From: Noviherbaspirillum sp. UKPF54
GTDB taxonomy: Bacteria > Pseudomonadota > Gammaproteobacteria > Burkholderiales > Burkholderiaceae_D
NCBI RefSeq assembly: GCF_007874125.1
Contig: NZ_CP040128.1
Coordinates: 248,001-312,000, forward strand
Direction of reading: 5' to 3'
Length of the DNA: 64,000 nt
Positions 53,186 to 62,986 of this stretch are shown here, in pieces. The translations under genes were made by a program, and so were the position numbers. The notes beneath the pieces were generated by a model. The model was not told the origin of the DNA, did not search any database, and saw only the letters and a list, made by a program, of their open reading frames with translations. Position 1 is the stretch's first letter. The number at the start of each line of letters is the position of its first letter.

Positions 53186-54223
53186 ATGAGAATGCCAACC
53201 ATGCTGCGCCGGGCGCTGCTTCGTTCCGTGGCAAAGCTGCTGTTTGTCGTGGCAGCGGGCGCGGCGAGTACGGCTTACGCCGGAAAGCCGTACCAGCAAT
53301 ACGTGCTCGGCGACCCAGCCGATGTCGTGCGCCCGTTGCCGGCTGCGCCGTCGTTGGTGCTGATGGGCGGCGAGGTCGATGTTGATGAAGCGTTTAAATG
53401 GATGATCGACAAATCAGGCGGCGGCAACTTTGTGGTGATCCGCGCCACCAATGTCGACAATTACAATGCGAAAATCTTCGCGCTAGGCGGCGACAAGCTG
53501 GCGTCGGTGGAAACGCTCGTCATTCCCAGCCGTGCCGCGGCGAACGACCCGTTCGTCATTGCCCGCATCAGGGGGGCGGAAGCGTTGTTCATCGCAGGCG
53601 GCGACCAGAGCGACTATATCAACTACTGGCAGGACACGCCGGTACAGGATGCCATCCAGGAATTGGCCGGTAGAAACGCTCCCATCGGTGGCACCAGTGC
53701 CGGACTGGCGGTCATGGGGCAGTACATCTTCACCGCGCTAAAGGGCGGAATCACCTCGTCCGACGCGCTTGCCAATCCCTTCGACAAGTCGATCGTGCTG
53801 GGGCGCGATTTTTTCGCGTTGCCGTTCATGGGCGGGCTGATTACCGATTCGCACTTTGCTTCCCGCGACCGCATGGGTCGCCTAATTACGTTCATGGCGC
53901 GCATCGTCGAGGGCGGTTGGACGCCGGACGGCGCGGTGCGCGGCATTGGCCTGGATCCGGGTACGGCGCTTCTGGTCGACGATGGCAATGCAACCCTGAA
54001 ACGCGCTCCTTCGACCACTGGCTCGGCGTATTTTCTGCGGACCACGGGGACCAACCAGATATATTCGAAAATTCCGCTGACCTACCCGAATATCGACGTG
54101 CAACGGCTGTCTGCCAGCGACCGGACGTTCGACCTGCGCAGATGGACGAGCATCTACACGTTCAGCTATTCGGTATCGGCGGTGAACGGGGCGCTGTATT
54201 CCACTAGCGGATCGATATACTGA
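53186..54223 (+). CDS. Exported cyanophycinase-like peptidase (S51 family)
   Basis: A 345-residue protein. Seen: signal peptide at about 1-32 (LLFVVAAGAASTAYA), then the class I glutamine-amidotransferase-like fold of S51 peptidases with LVLMGGEVDVDEAF, the IFIAGGDQSDYI-type strand (ALFIAGGDQSDY) and the nucleophile elbow GGTSAGLAVMG, whose Ser is catalytic. Cyanophycinases cleave the Asp-Arg polymer cyanophycin; exported forms let bacteria use extracellular polymer. AAGGGAG precedes the ATG at 53186. Located 95 bp after the DMFase-like lipoprotein gene. Confidence 0.87.
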   Translation: MRMPTMLRRALLRSVAKLLFVVAAGAASTAYAGKPYQQYVLGDPADVVRPLPAAPSLVLMGGEVDVDEAFKWMIDKSGGGNFVVIRATNVDNYNAKIFALGGDKLASVETLVIPSRAAANDPFVIARIRGAEALFIAGGDQSDYINYWQDTPVQDAIQELAGRNAPIGGTSAGLAVMGQYIFTALKGGITSSDALANPFDKSIVLGRDFFALPFMGGLITDSHFASRDRMGRLITFMARIVEGGWTPDGAVRGIGLDPGTALLVDDGNATLKRAPSTTGSAYFLRTTGTNQIYSKIPLTYPNIDVQRLSASDRTFDLRRWTSIYTFSYSVSAVNGALYSTSGSIY

Positions 54224-54253
54224 CACGCTGCCGGCTTTACGGGTTATGCGCCG

Positions 54254-54667
54254 TTAGACGTGAGTTCGGCGGTGGTTTTCCCACTTTTTCTCGACTTCGC
54301 CCAGCTCGATCTCGATGGCGCGGGTGCTGATCATGATCTCGTACAGCGAGAACAGCAGGGATACGACCAGGAACAGCAGGCTGAGGCCGAATACGTATTG
54401 CGCGAACGCGATGAGCTCGATGAACACCAGGAACATCGACAGCGCGCACAGCAGGAAGCCGGTCACGCCCATGGCCTGCATGCGGCGGATCAGCGTGACG
54501 CGCGTGCGCAGGTTGGCGATCTGGCCGATCACGGCGTCGGTCAGGTTTTCCTGGTTCTGGCTGTGCAAGTGCCGGATCAGTTGCGTGATCACGATGAAGC
54601 GGTTGGTATAGGCCAGCAGCAGCAGCGAAATGGCCGGGAACAGCAGGGCGGGGGTGGTCAGGGTCAT
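54254..54667 (-). CDS. DUF2721 membrane protein
   Basis: A 137-residue protein with three hydrophobic segments. Seen: start MTLTTPALLFPAISLLLLAYTNRF, a cytoplasmic helical part with LIRRMQAMG, then LLCALSMFLVFIELIAF and LLFLVVSLLFSLYEIMISTRAIEIEL, the DUF2721 pattern. The ATG at 54667 is chosen because the hydrophobic domain starts there; longer frames upstream are non-coding. 41 bp downstream of fghA on the same strand. Function unknown. Confidence 0.85.
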   Translation of the reverse strand: MTLTTPALLFPAISLLLLAYTNRFIVITQLIRHLHSQNQENLTDAVIGQIANLRTRVTLIRRMQAMGVTGFLLCALSMFLVFIELIAFAQYVFGLSLLFLVVSLLFSLYEIMISTRAIEIELGEVEKKWENHRRTHV

Positions 54668-54708
54668 GGCGGGCAACGGAAAAACGGAAAGCGCGTTGCC
54701 GCCGCATT

Positions 54709-55557
54709 TTACTCGCCGAGTATCTTTCTGTGAAACGCCAGATGGTCTTCGATAAAACTGGCGATGAAATAGTAGCTGTGGTCGTATCCCTCGTGCAGGC
54801 GCAGCGTGAGCGGCTGGCTGGCCTGCAGGCAGGCTTGCTCGAACGCCAGCGGCAGCAGTTGCTCCTTGAGGAATTCGTCGCCCAGGCCCTGGTCGATCAG
54901 GATCCCTTCCGGGAAGGGCGTGCTGCGTTTTTTCATCAGTTCGCTCGCGTCGTGCTCCTGCCAGGCAGACATGCGGTCGCCGAGATAATTCGAGAATGCC
55001 TTGTGTCCCCACGGGCAGCGCATCGGCGACGAGATCGGCGCGAACGCCGACACCGAGCGAAAGCGGCCTGGATGGCGCAGCGCCAGCATCAGCGCGCCGT
55101 GCCCGCCCATCGAATGGCCGAAGACGCCAACCTTCTGCCCGTCGGCGTTGAATTCCTGCAGGATCAGGTCGCGCAGTTCGACGGCGACGTACGACTCCAT
55201 CTGGAAGTGCGCATTCCAGGGTGGTTCGGTCGCGTCCAGGTAGAAGCCGGCGCCGTGACCGAGCTGCCAGTCGCCGTCGGCGCTGGCGATGCCGGTGCCG
55301 CGCGGGCTGGTGTCAGGCGCCACCAGCATGATCCCGTATTGCGCCGCCAGCCGCTGCGCGCCGGCCTTGATCATGAAGGTCTCTTCGGTGCAGGTGAGCC
55401 CGGCCAGGAAGAACAGCACCGGCACCAGCTGGCTTTTCTCGACCGGCGGGTGGAATACCGAAAACTGCATCGGCAGCCCGATCTTTTCGGAATCGTGCCG
55501 GTAGAACGCCTGCACGCCGCCGAATGCGCGATGTTCGCGTAGGACTTCCAGCATCAT
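54709..55557 (-). CDS. fghA: S-formylglutathione hydrolase
   Basis: A 282-residue esterase that hydrolyses S-formylglutathione to formate and glutathione. Seen: FFLAGLTCTEETFMIKAGAQR, nucleophile GHSMGGHGAL (about 147-156), and the C-terminal GYDHSYYFIASFIEDH, whose His completes the triad; all are diagnostic. Translation begins at ATG-ATG behind GAAGGGGG. It follows adhC by 20 bp, giving the formaldehyde-oxidation pair. Confidence 0.95.
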   Translation of the reverse strand: MMLEVLREHRAFGGVQAFYRHDSEKIGLPMQFSVFHPPVEKSQLVPVLFFLAGLTCTEETFMIKAGAQRLAAQYGIMLVAPDTSPRGTGIASADGDWQLGHGAGFYLDATEPPWNAHFQMESYVAVELRDLILQEFNADGQKVGVFGHSMGGHGALMLALRHPGRFRSVSAFAPISSPMRCPWGHKAFSNYLGDRMSAWQEHDASELMKKRSTPFPEGILIDQGLGDEFLKEQLLPLAFEQACLQASQPLTLRLHEGYDHSYYFIASFIEDHLAFHRKILGE

Positions 55558-55577
55558 TCCCCCTTCGGTAGAGAACT

Positions 55578-56684
55578 TCAGTAGAGCACGACCGAGCGGA
55601 TCGATTCGCCGCGCTTCATCAGGTCGAAGCCGTCATTGATCCGGTCGAGCGGCAGGCGATGCGTGATCAGCGAGTCGATATCGAGCTTGCCCTGCATGTA
55701 CCAGTCGACGATCTTCGGCACGTCGGTGCGCCCGCGCGCGCCGCCGAACGCGCTGCCTTTCCACACGCGGCCGGTGACCAGCTGGAACGGCCGGGTGCGG
55801 ATTTCCTCGCCGGCGCCGGCTACGCCGATGATGACCGACACGCCCCATCCCTTGTGGCAGCATTCCAGCGCCTGGCGCATGGTGACGGTGTTGCCGATGC
55901 ATTCGAAGCTGTAGTCCGCGCCGCCGTCGGTCAGCTGGACGATGGCGTCGACCACGTCGCCGGCCTGCTGCGGATTCACGAAATGCGTCACGCCGAAGCG
56001 GCGGGCGATGGCCTCGCGCGCCGGATTGAGGTCGATGCCGATGATCTTGTCGGCGCCGACCATGCGCGCGGCTTGCGCCACGTTCAGCCCGATGCCGCCC
56101 AACCCGAAGATCGCCACGTTGGCGCCGGCCTCGACCTTCGCCGTAAACAGCACCGCGCCCACGCCGGTGGTCACGCCGCAGCCGATGTAGCACACCTTGT
56201 CGAAGGGCGCGTCGGGGCGGATCTTTGCCAGCGCGATTTCCGGCACCACGATATGGTTGGAAAAGGTCGAAGTGCCCATGTAATGGAACAAGGGCTTGCC
56301 GTCCAGGGAAAAGCGGCTGGTTCCGTCTGGCATCAGCCCGCGCCCCTGCGTGGCCCGGATCGCCTGGCACAGGTTGGTTTTGCGCGAAAGACAGAATTTG
56401 CACTGGCGGCATTCCGGCGTATACAGCGGAATTACGTGGTCGCCCGGCCGCACCGAACTGACGCCCGGTCCCGTTTCGAGCACGATGCCGGCACCTTCGT
56501 GGCCCAGGATCGATGGAAAGATACCTTCCGGATCGGCGCCGGACAGCGTGTAGTAATCGGTATGGCAGATGCCGGTTGCCTTGATCTCGACCAGCACTTC
56601 GCCGGCGCGCGGGCCATCGAGTTCCACCTCGGCCACTTCCAGCGGGGCGCCGGCTTTCCATGCGATAGCGGCTTTTGTTTTCAC
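55578..56684 (-). CDS. adhC: S-(hydroxymethyl)glutathione dehydrogenase (class III alcohol dehydrogenase)
   Basis: A 368-residue zinc enzyme that oxidises the formaldehyde-glutathione adduct to S-formylglutathione with NAD. Seen: catalytic zinc ligands C40 (ATGICHTD) and H62-E63 (GHEGAG); structural zinc C92, C95, C98 and C106; Rossmann motif FGLGGIGLNVAQAA; and GGARGRTDVPKIVDWYM typical of class III. The start is GTG at 56684 with GAGG upstream. First gene of adhC-fghA; no FrmR-type repressor gene is adjacent. Confidence 0.95.
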   Translation of the reverse strand: MKTKAAIAWKAGAPLEVAEVELDGPRAGEVLVEIKATGICHTDYYTLSGADPEGIFPSILGHEGAGIVLETGPGVSSVRPGDHVIPLYTPECRQCKFCLSRKTNLCQAIRATQGRGLMPDGTSRFSLDGKPLFHYMGTSTFSNHIVVPEIALAKIRPDAPFDKVCYIGCGVTTGVGAVLFTAKVEAGANVAIFGLGGIGLNVAQAARMVGADKIIGIDLNPAREAIARRFGVTHFVNPQQAGDVVDAIVQLTDGGADYSFECIGNTVTMRQALECCHKGWGVSVIIGVAGAGEEIRTRPFQLVTGRVWKGSAFGGARGRTDVPKIVDWYMQGKLDIDSLITHRLPLDRINDGFDLMKRGESIRSVVLY

Positions 56685-56759
56685 CAGGCACCTCGTGATC
56701 GGACTGCCTGATTGGATAAGGTTTTCGCCGATAGATTCCGGGCTGAAGATAGACGCCGA

Positions 56760-57764
<1,005 letters not shown>

Positions 57765-58006
57765 GACGGCTCGCAACAGGAAAAGAGGATCGGAAGTCTG
57801 GCCCGAAAAGCATACCTGAACGCAAGTGCCGCGTCGAAAAACAGGGAAGGGCAAAGCCGGCCTCCTGCATGGAGCGGCGGCCTCCGCGCAACATGGCGTC
57901 GCGCCTTCGTGTTTGAGTTTGCGCAAGCGCTATGGTGGACCGTGGCCTATGGTGAACCGATCGGAGGCTGGGACCGCCGACGACGCCAAGGACACAGGAG
58001 ACGATC

Positions 58007-58429
58007 ATGAACGAGCAGGAAAATGTGCAACTGGTCAGGCAAGGTTACGACGCGTTCAGCAAGGGCGACATCCCGGGATTGCTGCAACTGTTCGCCGACG
58101 ACATCGCATGGACGCTGGACAAGGTCGAGCAAGTGCCGTTTTCCGGACCGCGCCGCGGCAAGGAACAGGTGGCGGAATTCTTCCAGCTGCTCGGTGAAAA
58201 CATGCATCCGCTGCAATTCGAACCGCAGCAATACATCGCCCAGGATGACAAGGTGGTGGCCTTGGGCCATTACGTGTGGAGCGTCAAATCGACGGACCGG
58301 CGCCTGGAAAGCGACTGGGCGCATGTGTTTACCGTACAGAACGGCAAGATCGCCGGCTTCCGCGAATATACCGATACCGCCGCGAGCGCCGCCGCCTTCC
58401 GCGAGCCCGGGCCGGATGTGGCGATTTGA
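58007..58429 (+). CDS. SnoaL-like / nuclear transport factor 2-fold protein
   Basis: A 140-residue protein of the NTF2-like superfamily. Seen: NVQLVRQGYDAFSKGDIPGLLQLFADDIAWTL at the N-terminus and VVALGHYVWSVKSTDRRLESDWAHVFTVQNGKI, the cone-shaped fold's conserved strands. GGAGACGATC precedes the ATG. Such proteins are small isomerases or binding proteins; no substrate can be named. Divergent from the SUMF1 gene by 242 bp. Confidence 0.85.
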   Translation: MNEQENVQLVRQGYDAFSKGDIPGLLQLFADDIAWTLDKVEQVPFSGPRRGKEQVAEFFQLLGENMHPLQFEPQQYIAQDDKVVALGHYVWSVKSTDRRLESDWAHVFTVQNGKIAGFREYTDTAASAAAFREPGPDVAI

Positions 58430-58516
58430 TTGATCTGCGGATTGCATGTCGGGCAGCGCTGCCTATACTGAAAGCCGGCGATGCAAAGCCGGTTTGTGCA
58501 ACGAGAGGAGCCTGTC

Positions 58517-59023
58517 ATGAGACACCGACTTTATTACCTGCTTCCCGATATCGAGTGCGCGCGCCGCACGCTCGATGACTTGTTGCTGAGCAGGATAGAG
58601 CATAGGCATGTCCACTTCCTCAGCCTGGGAGCGGCGCTTCCGTCCGACTTGCCGGAGGCTAACATTCTTCACAGAACCGACGTCGTGCATGGCGCCGGCA
58701 ACGGCATGCTGATCGGTGCCGCACTGGGCTTGGCGCTGGGCGCATTGCTGGTGACGTATTTCGATCTCGCATCGCCATCGGCGGTGGTGGTCGGCACCAC
58801 GCTGCTGGGCCTGATCTTCGGTGGCTGGGCGGCCAGCATGGTAGCTGCGGCCTTGCCCAACTCGCGCCTGAAAGCCTTCTACCCCGAGATTGAAAAAGGC
58901 AAGGTGCTGATGATCGCCGACATCCCGGCCAGCCGCATCAAGGAAATCGAAAAGGTGCTGGAGGAGCGTCATCCCGAAATGCGCTTCAGCGGCGAAGACC
59001 CGCGCGTTCCGGCATTCCCGTAA
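58517..59023 (+). CDS. Glycine-zipper membrane protein (DUF1269-like, unnamed)
   Basis: A 168-residue protein. Seen: N-terminal cytoplasmic domain (RHRLYYLLPDIECARRTLDDLLL), then two hydrophobic helices rich in small residues with glycine-zipper spacing (GNGMLIGAALGLALGALLVTYF and VVGTTLLGLIFGGWAASMVAA), then a soluble end with a ferredoxin-like half (GKVLMIADIPASRIKEIEKVLEE). AGAGGAG precedes the ATG. The layout matches a widespread Burkholderiales family that I associate only loosely with DUF1269. Function unknown. Confidence 0.7.
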   Translation: MRHRLYYLLPDIECARRTLDDLLLSRIEHRHVHFLSLGAALPSDLPEANILHRTDVVHGAGNGMLIGAALGLALGALLVTYFDLASPSAVVVGTTLLGLIFGGWAASMVAAALPNSRLKAFYPEIEKGKVLMIADIPASRIKEIEKVLEERHPEMRFSGEDPRVPAFP

Positions 59024-59077
59024 CGTTGGCGGACGTCCCGCGACGGCGTCCGCAAGTTTGAATTTCTGGAGGCCGAC

Positions 59078-59572
59078 ATGGAGCTTCACATGCGTTCGCA
59101 CCGCTGGGATGCGCGTGCGCCGGACTGGGCGGCGGCGGCGGCCGCCGGATTCGTCGCCGGCGCGGTCCTGATGGTGCTGGAACTGCTCTGGACCACCAAC
59201 CTGATGGGCGCCACGCCGTGGACCATCCCGCACAAGATCGCCGCCATCGTGATGGGGCCGGATGTGGCGCGCACGCACGACTTCAGCGCCGCAGTGGTCG
59301 GCGTCGCCCTCGTCACCCATTACGTGCTTGGCATCGTGTTCGGCATGATCCTGGCCGCAGTGATGGCGCCGTTCCGTTTTGATTCCAGCATGGGCATGGC
59401 GCTGGCCGTGGGCGCCGTATTCGGCCTGTTGCTGTATCTGCTCAATTTCTACGCCATGGCGCGTCTCTTCCCCTGGTTCATGGACCTGCGCGGCTGGCCG
59501 AACCTGGTCGGGCACCTGATCTTCGGCATGACAGCCGCATTCATGTACCGCAAGCTGGAAGGCGCGCGCTAG
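59078..59572 (+). CDS. Hypothetical membrane protein (four predicted helices)
   Basis: A 164-residue protein. Seen: an Ala/Gly-rich first helix (WAAAAAAGFVAGAVLMVLELLW), and further helices around 70-95, 105-128 and 135-155. CTGGAGG lies 5 bp before the ATG. Not assigned to a named family. 54 bp after the glycine-zipper gene on the same strand, possibly co-expressed. Confidence 0.75.
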   Translation: MELHMRSHRWDARAPDWAAAAAAGFVAGAVLMVLELLWTTNLMGATPWTIPHKIAAIVMGPDVARTHDFSAAVVGVALVTHYVLGIVFGMILAAVMAPFRFDSSMGMALAVGAVFGLLLYLLNFYAMARLFPWFMDLRGWPNLVGHLIFGMTAAFMYRKLEGAR

Positions 59573-59667
59573 CCGAGATTCGTACGGCGCCCCGTTCGCA
59601 GCCATGCCATAATCGACGCCTTTTGCGCGGCCGGCTTTTCCTGGCAGCGGCAACAGGCGGGAAGCGA

Positions 59668-60060
59668 ATGGAAAATGGAAGTGCTTTAAGCGAAGCGTCG
59701 ATCAGGGTCATGGTCGACCGCTTTTATGCGGCAGTGCGCAAGGACGAAGTGCTGGGGCCGGTGTTCGAGCATGCGCTGCACGGTCAATGGGAAGAACACA
59801 TGCCGCGCATGTATGCCTTCTGGTCCACGGTCCTGCTGGGCAGCGGCAGTTTCCAGGGCAACGTGTACGGCAAGCACATGGCGCTTTCGGGCATAACGAA
59901 GGAGCATTTCGTGCGCTGGCTCGCGCTGTTCAAGGAAACGGTCGAAAGGTTGTTGGTCGAAGGCCTTTTCGCTCCGGATGCCGCGCGCGAAGCCCTGCTG
60001 GTTGCCGACCGTATTGCCGGCAGCCTGCAATACGGCTTCTTCGGCAAGCGGCTGGCCTGA
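59668..60060 (+). CDS. Group III truncated haemoglobin
   Basis: A 130-residue haem protein. Seen: VDRFYAAVRKDEVLGPVFEHAL with the B-helix Phe-Tyr pair that contacts bound ligand, HMPRMYAFWSTVLLGSGSFQGN, and the proximal His region GITKEHFVRWLALF. Lengths and the ...GPVF motif fit group III (trHbP). Likely binds O2 or NO at low oxygen. The start at 59668 is the best of several; the upstream GGCGGGAAGCG is a weak ribosome site. Confidence 0.88.
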   Translation: MENGSALSEASIRVMVDRFYAAVRKDEVLGPVFEHALHGQWEEHMPRMYAFWSTVLLGSGSFQGNVYGKHMALSGITKEHFVRWLALFKETVERLLVEGLFAPDAAREALLVADRIAGSLQYGFFGKRLA

Positions 60061-60098
60061 TGGGGATGAGGCCAGTCGCCGCTTAACCGCCCAGTCGC

Positions 60099-60353
60099 TT
60101 AATCGGGCGACTCGTCCTCGTCCGGCCCCGGTTCCTCCTTGTGCAGGTATGAAAAACGCGGCTTTTGCTCCTCCACCGAAGGGCGCCGGTCCGCATACTC
60201 CTGCTCCTCGATCACGTCGAGATACTGGCTGCCATCGATAGGATGGGTCATCAAGGTGCCATCGACGGCGGTAGCGTCTGGACGGGGTTCTTGCCGTGAC
60301 GGCTGCGTGCGCTCGTGTTTCTCGCGCAACGGATGCCTGGTCTGCTGTTCCAT
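60099..60353 (-). CDS. Small acidic hypothetical protein (84 aa)
   Basis: Soluble, strongly charged and predicted disordered: MEQQTRHPLREKHERTQ at the start, then GSQYLDVIEEQEYADRRP and an acidic end PGPDEDESPD. The AAGGAGGACGTC site before the ATG at 60353 supports translation. Not recognised. Confidence 0.6.
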   Translation of the reverse strand: MEQQTRHPLREKHERTQPSRQEPRPDATAVDGTLMTHPIDGSQYLDVIEEQEYADRRPSVEEQKPRFSYLHKEEPGPDEDESPD

Positions 60354-60508
60354 GACGTCCTCCTTTTCCCTCGGACTGCGCAGGCGAAAAAAGTTCCTTC
60401 GTTCAGTATAGGCGCCATGCGCAGGCACGCCAGGGAAGCGGCCATGCCTGCCGCCGAAATCGCGCTCGCAATGTCCGCGCCGTGTGAATGAATGGCGACG
60501 ACGGCGCG

Positions 60509-61075
60509 TCAGCGCACGCTGCGCAAGGTGTCGCGCTCTGCGGCGGCGCGCTTGAGCGCAGCCTCGGCCTGCGCGACTTCCTTTTCCATCGATTGCTGGC
60601 GTGCCCAGTAGGCTTCGTTCAGCCGCGAGCCGCCGCCGGCGTTGCCGGTGCGTTCGCCCGGCAAGGGTTCGATGCCGGCCTGGCGTCGCTTGCGTGCATC
60701 CTCCAGCAGCATTTCCGCGCGAATCACATCCGACGTCGCTTCTTCCAGGGTTTTCCGCCTGCCCGTCGCCGGGACGGAGTTCACCCGGTCAATCTGAGTC
60801 GGTTCGACCTGCGGCGGAATCGATGGCCTGTTGCGCGCTTCGGTGGTCCACGGATTGCCCTTGACCGGCGGTTCCACCGTGATGGTCTCGTCGAGCTTGC
60901 CGCCCTTGAGGATCTTGTCGGAGTAGACGATGCGCCCGTCCGGCATCACCTGCCGATACACGGTGGCGCCGCCTTCCGCAGGACGCGTCGGTGCGGCGCC
61001 GCTTTCGGCAAGAGCCTGCGCGGCGGCGCAGGCGGCGGCGAGCGCGAGGGCAGGAGCGAGGCTGGGGTGGGGCAT
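60509..61075 (-). CDS. Exported DUF4124-domain protein
   Basis: A 188-residue protein. Seen: signal peptide MPHPSLAPALALAAACAAAQALA, then a DUF4124-type segment VYRQVMPDGRIVYSDKILKGGK, a Pro-rich linker, and a C-terminal coiled-coil of about 60 residues (EEATSDVIRAEMLLEDARKRR; SMEKEVAQAEAALKRAAAERD). The ATG at 61075 is set by the signal; the AAGGAGTTTTCC site precedes it. Function of DUF4124 is unknown; the domain is common in periplasmic proteins of betaproteobacteria. Confidence 0.8.
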   Translation of the reverse strand: MPHPSLAPALALAAACAAAQALAESGAAPTRPAEGGATVYRQVMPDGRIVYSDKILKGGKLDETITVEPPVKGNPWTTEARNRPSIPPQVEPTQIDRVNSVPATGRRKTLEEATSDVIRAEMLLEDARKRRQAGIEPLPGERTGNAGGGSRLNEAYWARQQSMEKEVAQAEAALKRAAAERDTLRSVR

Positions 61076-61262
61076 GGAAAACTCCTTGGTGTTGCGATGG
61101 CGGAAGGGCTTGCACACAGCATGCCAAAGACGCGCGGCGGATGCATTGAAGGCGCTCACAAAAGCGCTCACTTGCAGGCGCAATTTTTTCGCGCCCGACG
61201 TCATCACGCTGTCATCTTGGCACCCTAGCATGGCAGTCTTGCATCTGCCTGCGGACGGGAGA

Positions 61263-61469
61263 ATGGAGATGAGCCCAGATATTTTGATCATTCGGGATGG
61301 CAACGGTTATCGTATCCTGCACGGGCATCTGCGCCTGGCGAGCGAATTGAGCCTGCATCGGGAAGTCGACGTCGATGTGGCGGACGAGGGACGGATCAGG
61401 GTGGTGCGCACGCGGCAAGGCTATTTCGCCGCCTCGGGCGGGCATCGCCTGCCCATCCTCAGGCTCTGA
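61263..61469 (+). CDS. Small hypothetical protein (68 aa)
   Basis: MEMSPDILIIRDGNGYRILH at the start, then HREVDVDVADEGRIRVVRT; a compact beta-rich soluble protein. A GGGAG site lies 4 bp before the ATG. Its last 11 bases overlap the convergent diguanylate cyclase gene. Divergent from the DUF4124 gene. Not recognised, but codon use and ribosome site support it. Confidence 0.55.
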   Translation: MEMSPDILIIRDGNGYRILHGHLRLASELSLHREVDVDVADEGRIRVVRTRQGYFAASGGHRLPILRL

Positions 61470-62622
61470 GCTCAGGCACTGAAGCGCCATGCAGATGGAA
61501 AACGGCGTCGACCACGCAGCGATTGCGCCCGCCTTCCTTGGCGCGGTAAAGCGCCTCGTCGGCCCTCTTGAACGTGGCGGCCGGCTCGCTCCGGCGCACA
61601 TGCTCGGCGATGCCGATCGAAATCGTGACTCGCAGGTCGGCGCTGATATCGGGAAAGGTCAGCTGTTCCACTTTTTTCCTCGCCCGTTCCGCGGAAATCA
61701 GCGCGCCCTCGCTCAAGGTGTCGGTCAGCACCATGACGAATTCCTCGCCTCCGATGCGGCCGAAAAAGTCAGTCTGGCGCATGCTTCCCGCGACGGTCGC
61801 GGCCACGCTGCGCAACACCTCGTCGCCGGCCGGATGGCCGTAGGTATCGTTGATCTGCTTGAACAGGTCGATGTCAACCATGCAGATGCAAAAGACCGAC
61901 CCGTTGCGCAGGCAGCGCTGCGCCTCTTCCGCGACCCGCTCCATCAGGTAGCGCCGGTTGTAGACGCCGGTGAGTTCGTCGCGGATGGCCATGTCGCTGA
62001 TGCGTTGCAGCGCCGCTTCCAGTTCCGTATTGCGCTTGGCCAGTTCCTGGTTGTTGACGCGCACCTTGTGCCGCAACCTGCCGATGTAGCCGGCCAAAAA
62101 CGTGAACTGGGCCAGCGTCGCCAGTAGCGCCATCCATTGCAGGATTTCAACCTTCAGCACAATGCCGTCCGGCCGCTGGCGCACCAGCAGCGCGATCAGC
62201 AGCGCGTAGCCGCACAGGATGAGCACTGCTAAGCCGGCGAAGTCGCGCGTCTTGAAGCGGAACAATCCGAACAGCAGCATCGACAGCAGCAGCACGAGGT
62301 AGGTGTTGCGCGCGTCGCCGGAAAAATACATCAGGTTGAACACCACCAGCGTGGCCACCGCCATCTGGGAAAAGGTCAGGCTGGGGTCGGCCAGGCGCTT
62401 GTTCAGTCCGCTGCGGATGAGGCAATAGAACATCAGGTTGAACGTGATCGTCAGCACCGCGTAACGCGTCACGATGGTTGAGCTGAAATACCCCATGCGC
62501 CAGCACACCAGCACGAATGCCGAATTCATGAAGTAGGCGGCAATGCCCAGGAAAAACCGCTTGAGCCGCAGTTCCTGTTCAGGATCGTTGCGGGGAAAGA
62601 TTCCAAAACAATTCGCAGCCAT
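61459..62622 (-). CDS. Membrane diguanylate cyclase (GGDEF), second copy
   Basis: A 387-residue enzyme making cyclic di-GMP. Seen: about six hydrophobic helices at 20-190, a short coiled linker (RVNNQELAKRNTELEAALQRI), then GGDEF at about 215-370 with RDELTGVYNRRYLMERV, DIDLFKQINDTYGHPAGDEVL and GGEEF in RIGGEEFVMVL. The membrane part is unrelated by eye to that of the other cyclase at 49932. The ATG at 62622 is chosen at the start of the conserved frame. Confidence 0.92.
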   Translation of the reverse strand: MAANCFGIFPRNDPEQELRLKRFFLGIAAYFMNSAFVLVCWRMGYFSSTIVTRYAVLTITFNLMFYCLIRSGLNKRLADPSLTFSQMAVATLVVFNLMYFSGDARNTYLVLLLSMLLFGLFRFKTRDFAGLAVLILCGYALLIALLVRQRPDGIVLKVEILQWMALLATLAQFTFLAGYIGRLRHKVRVNNQELAKRNTELEAALQRISDMAIRDELTGVYNRRYLMERVAEEAQRCLRNGSVFCICMVDIDLFKQINDTYGHPAGDEVLRSVAATVAGSMRQTDFFGRIGGEEFVMVLTDTLSEGALISAERARKKVEQLTFPDISADLRVTISIGIAEHVRRSEPAATFKRADEALYRAKEGGRNRCVVDAVFHLHGASVPELRA

Positions 62623-62986
62623 GACGTCTCCCTCGTGTCGCTGTCTGACGCAGCGTCGATCCTTCCATGCCATGCCGAAGCGGCCGGTGCCGGCTAACTT
62701 TTGGTATGGGCGATTTTATATTCAAATAGTAAATTACTGGCAATCGACCCGTCTTCAAAAAAGGCGGCCATTTCCCGCCTATCTCCGCGCTTGCTGGGCC
62801 GCTACGGTGCGGCGTCCGGAGCCGGGACGAACGGTTCTGTTCCATTCGGAAATTCTCTTTTCACTTGCGGTTAATTGAAACTGTGCACCTTGCGCGCTCT
62901 CAACGCGACAACGCGACTGCGGCGTACATTAAATAGCGACCCGGAAGCGTTGTTTGACATTCACAGACCTAGACAGGCGGACAGAG
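62623..62986. other. Divergent intergenic region with minus-strand terminator-like hairpin
   Basis: 364 bp between the cyclase (leftward) and the ATP-grasp gene (rightward). AT-rich near 62715-62745. It contains the minus-strand hairpin described at 62757-62780. No gene was recognised. Confidence 0.4.
62757..62780 (-). terminator. Terminator-like hairpin in the leader of the diguanylate cyclase gene
   Basis: Read on the minus strand: AGGCGG, 7-nt loop, CCGCCT, with the final T starting a run of seven T (six after the stem), 135 bp upstream of the cyclase start. It could end a short leftward transcript or act as an attenuator. Confidence 0.4.
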
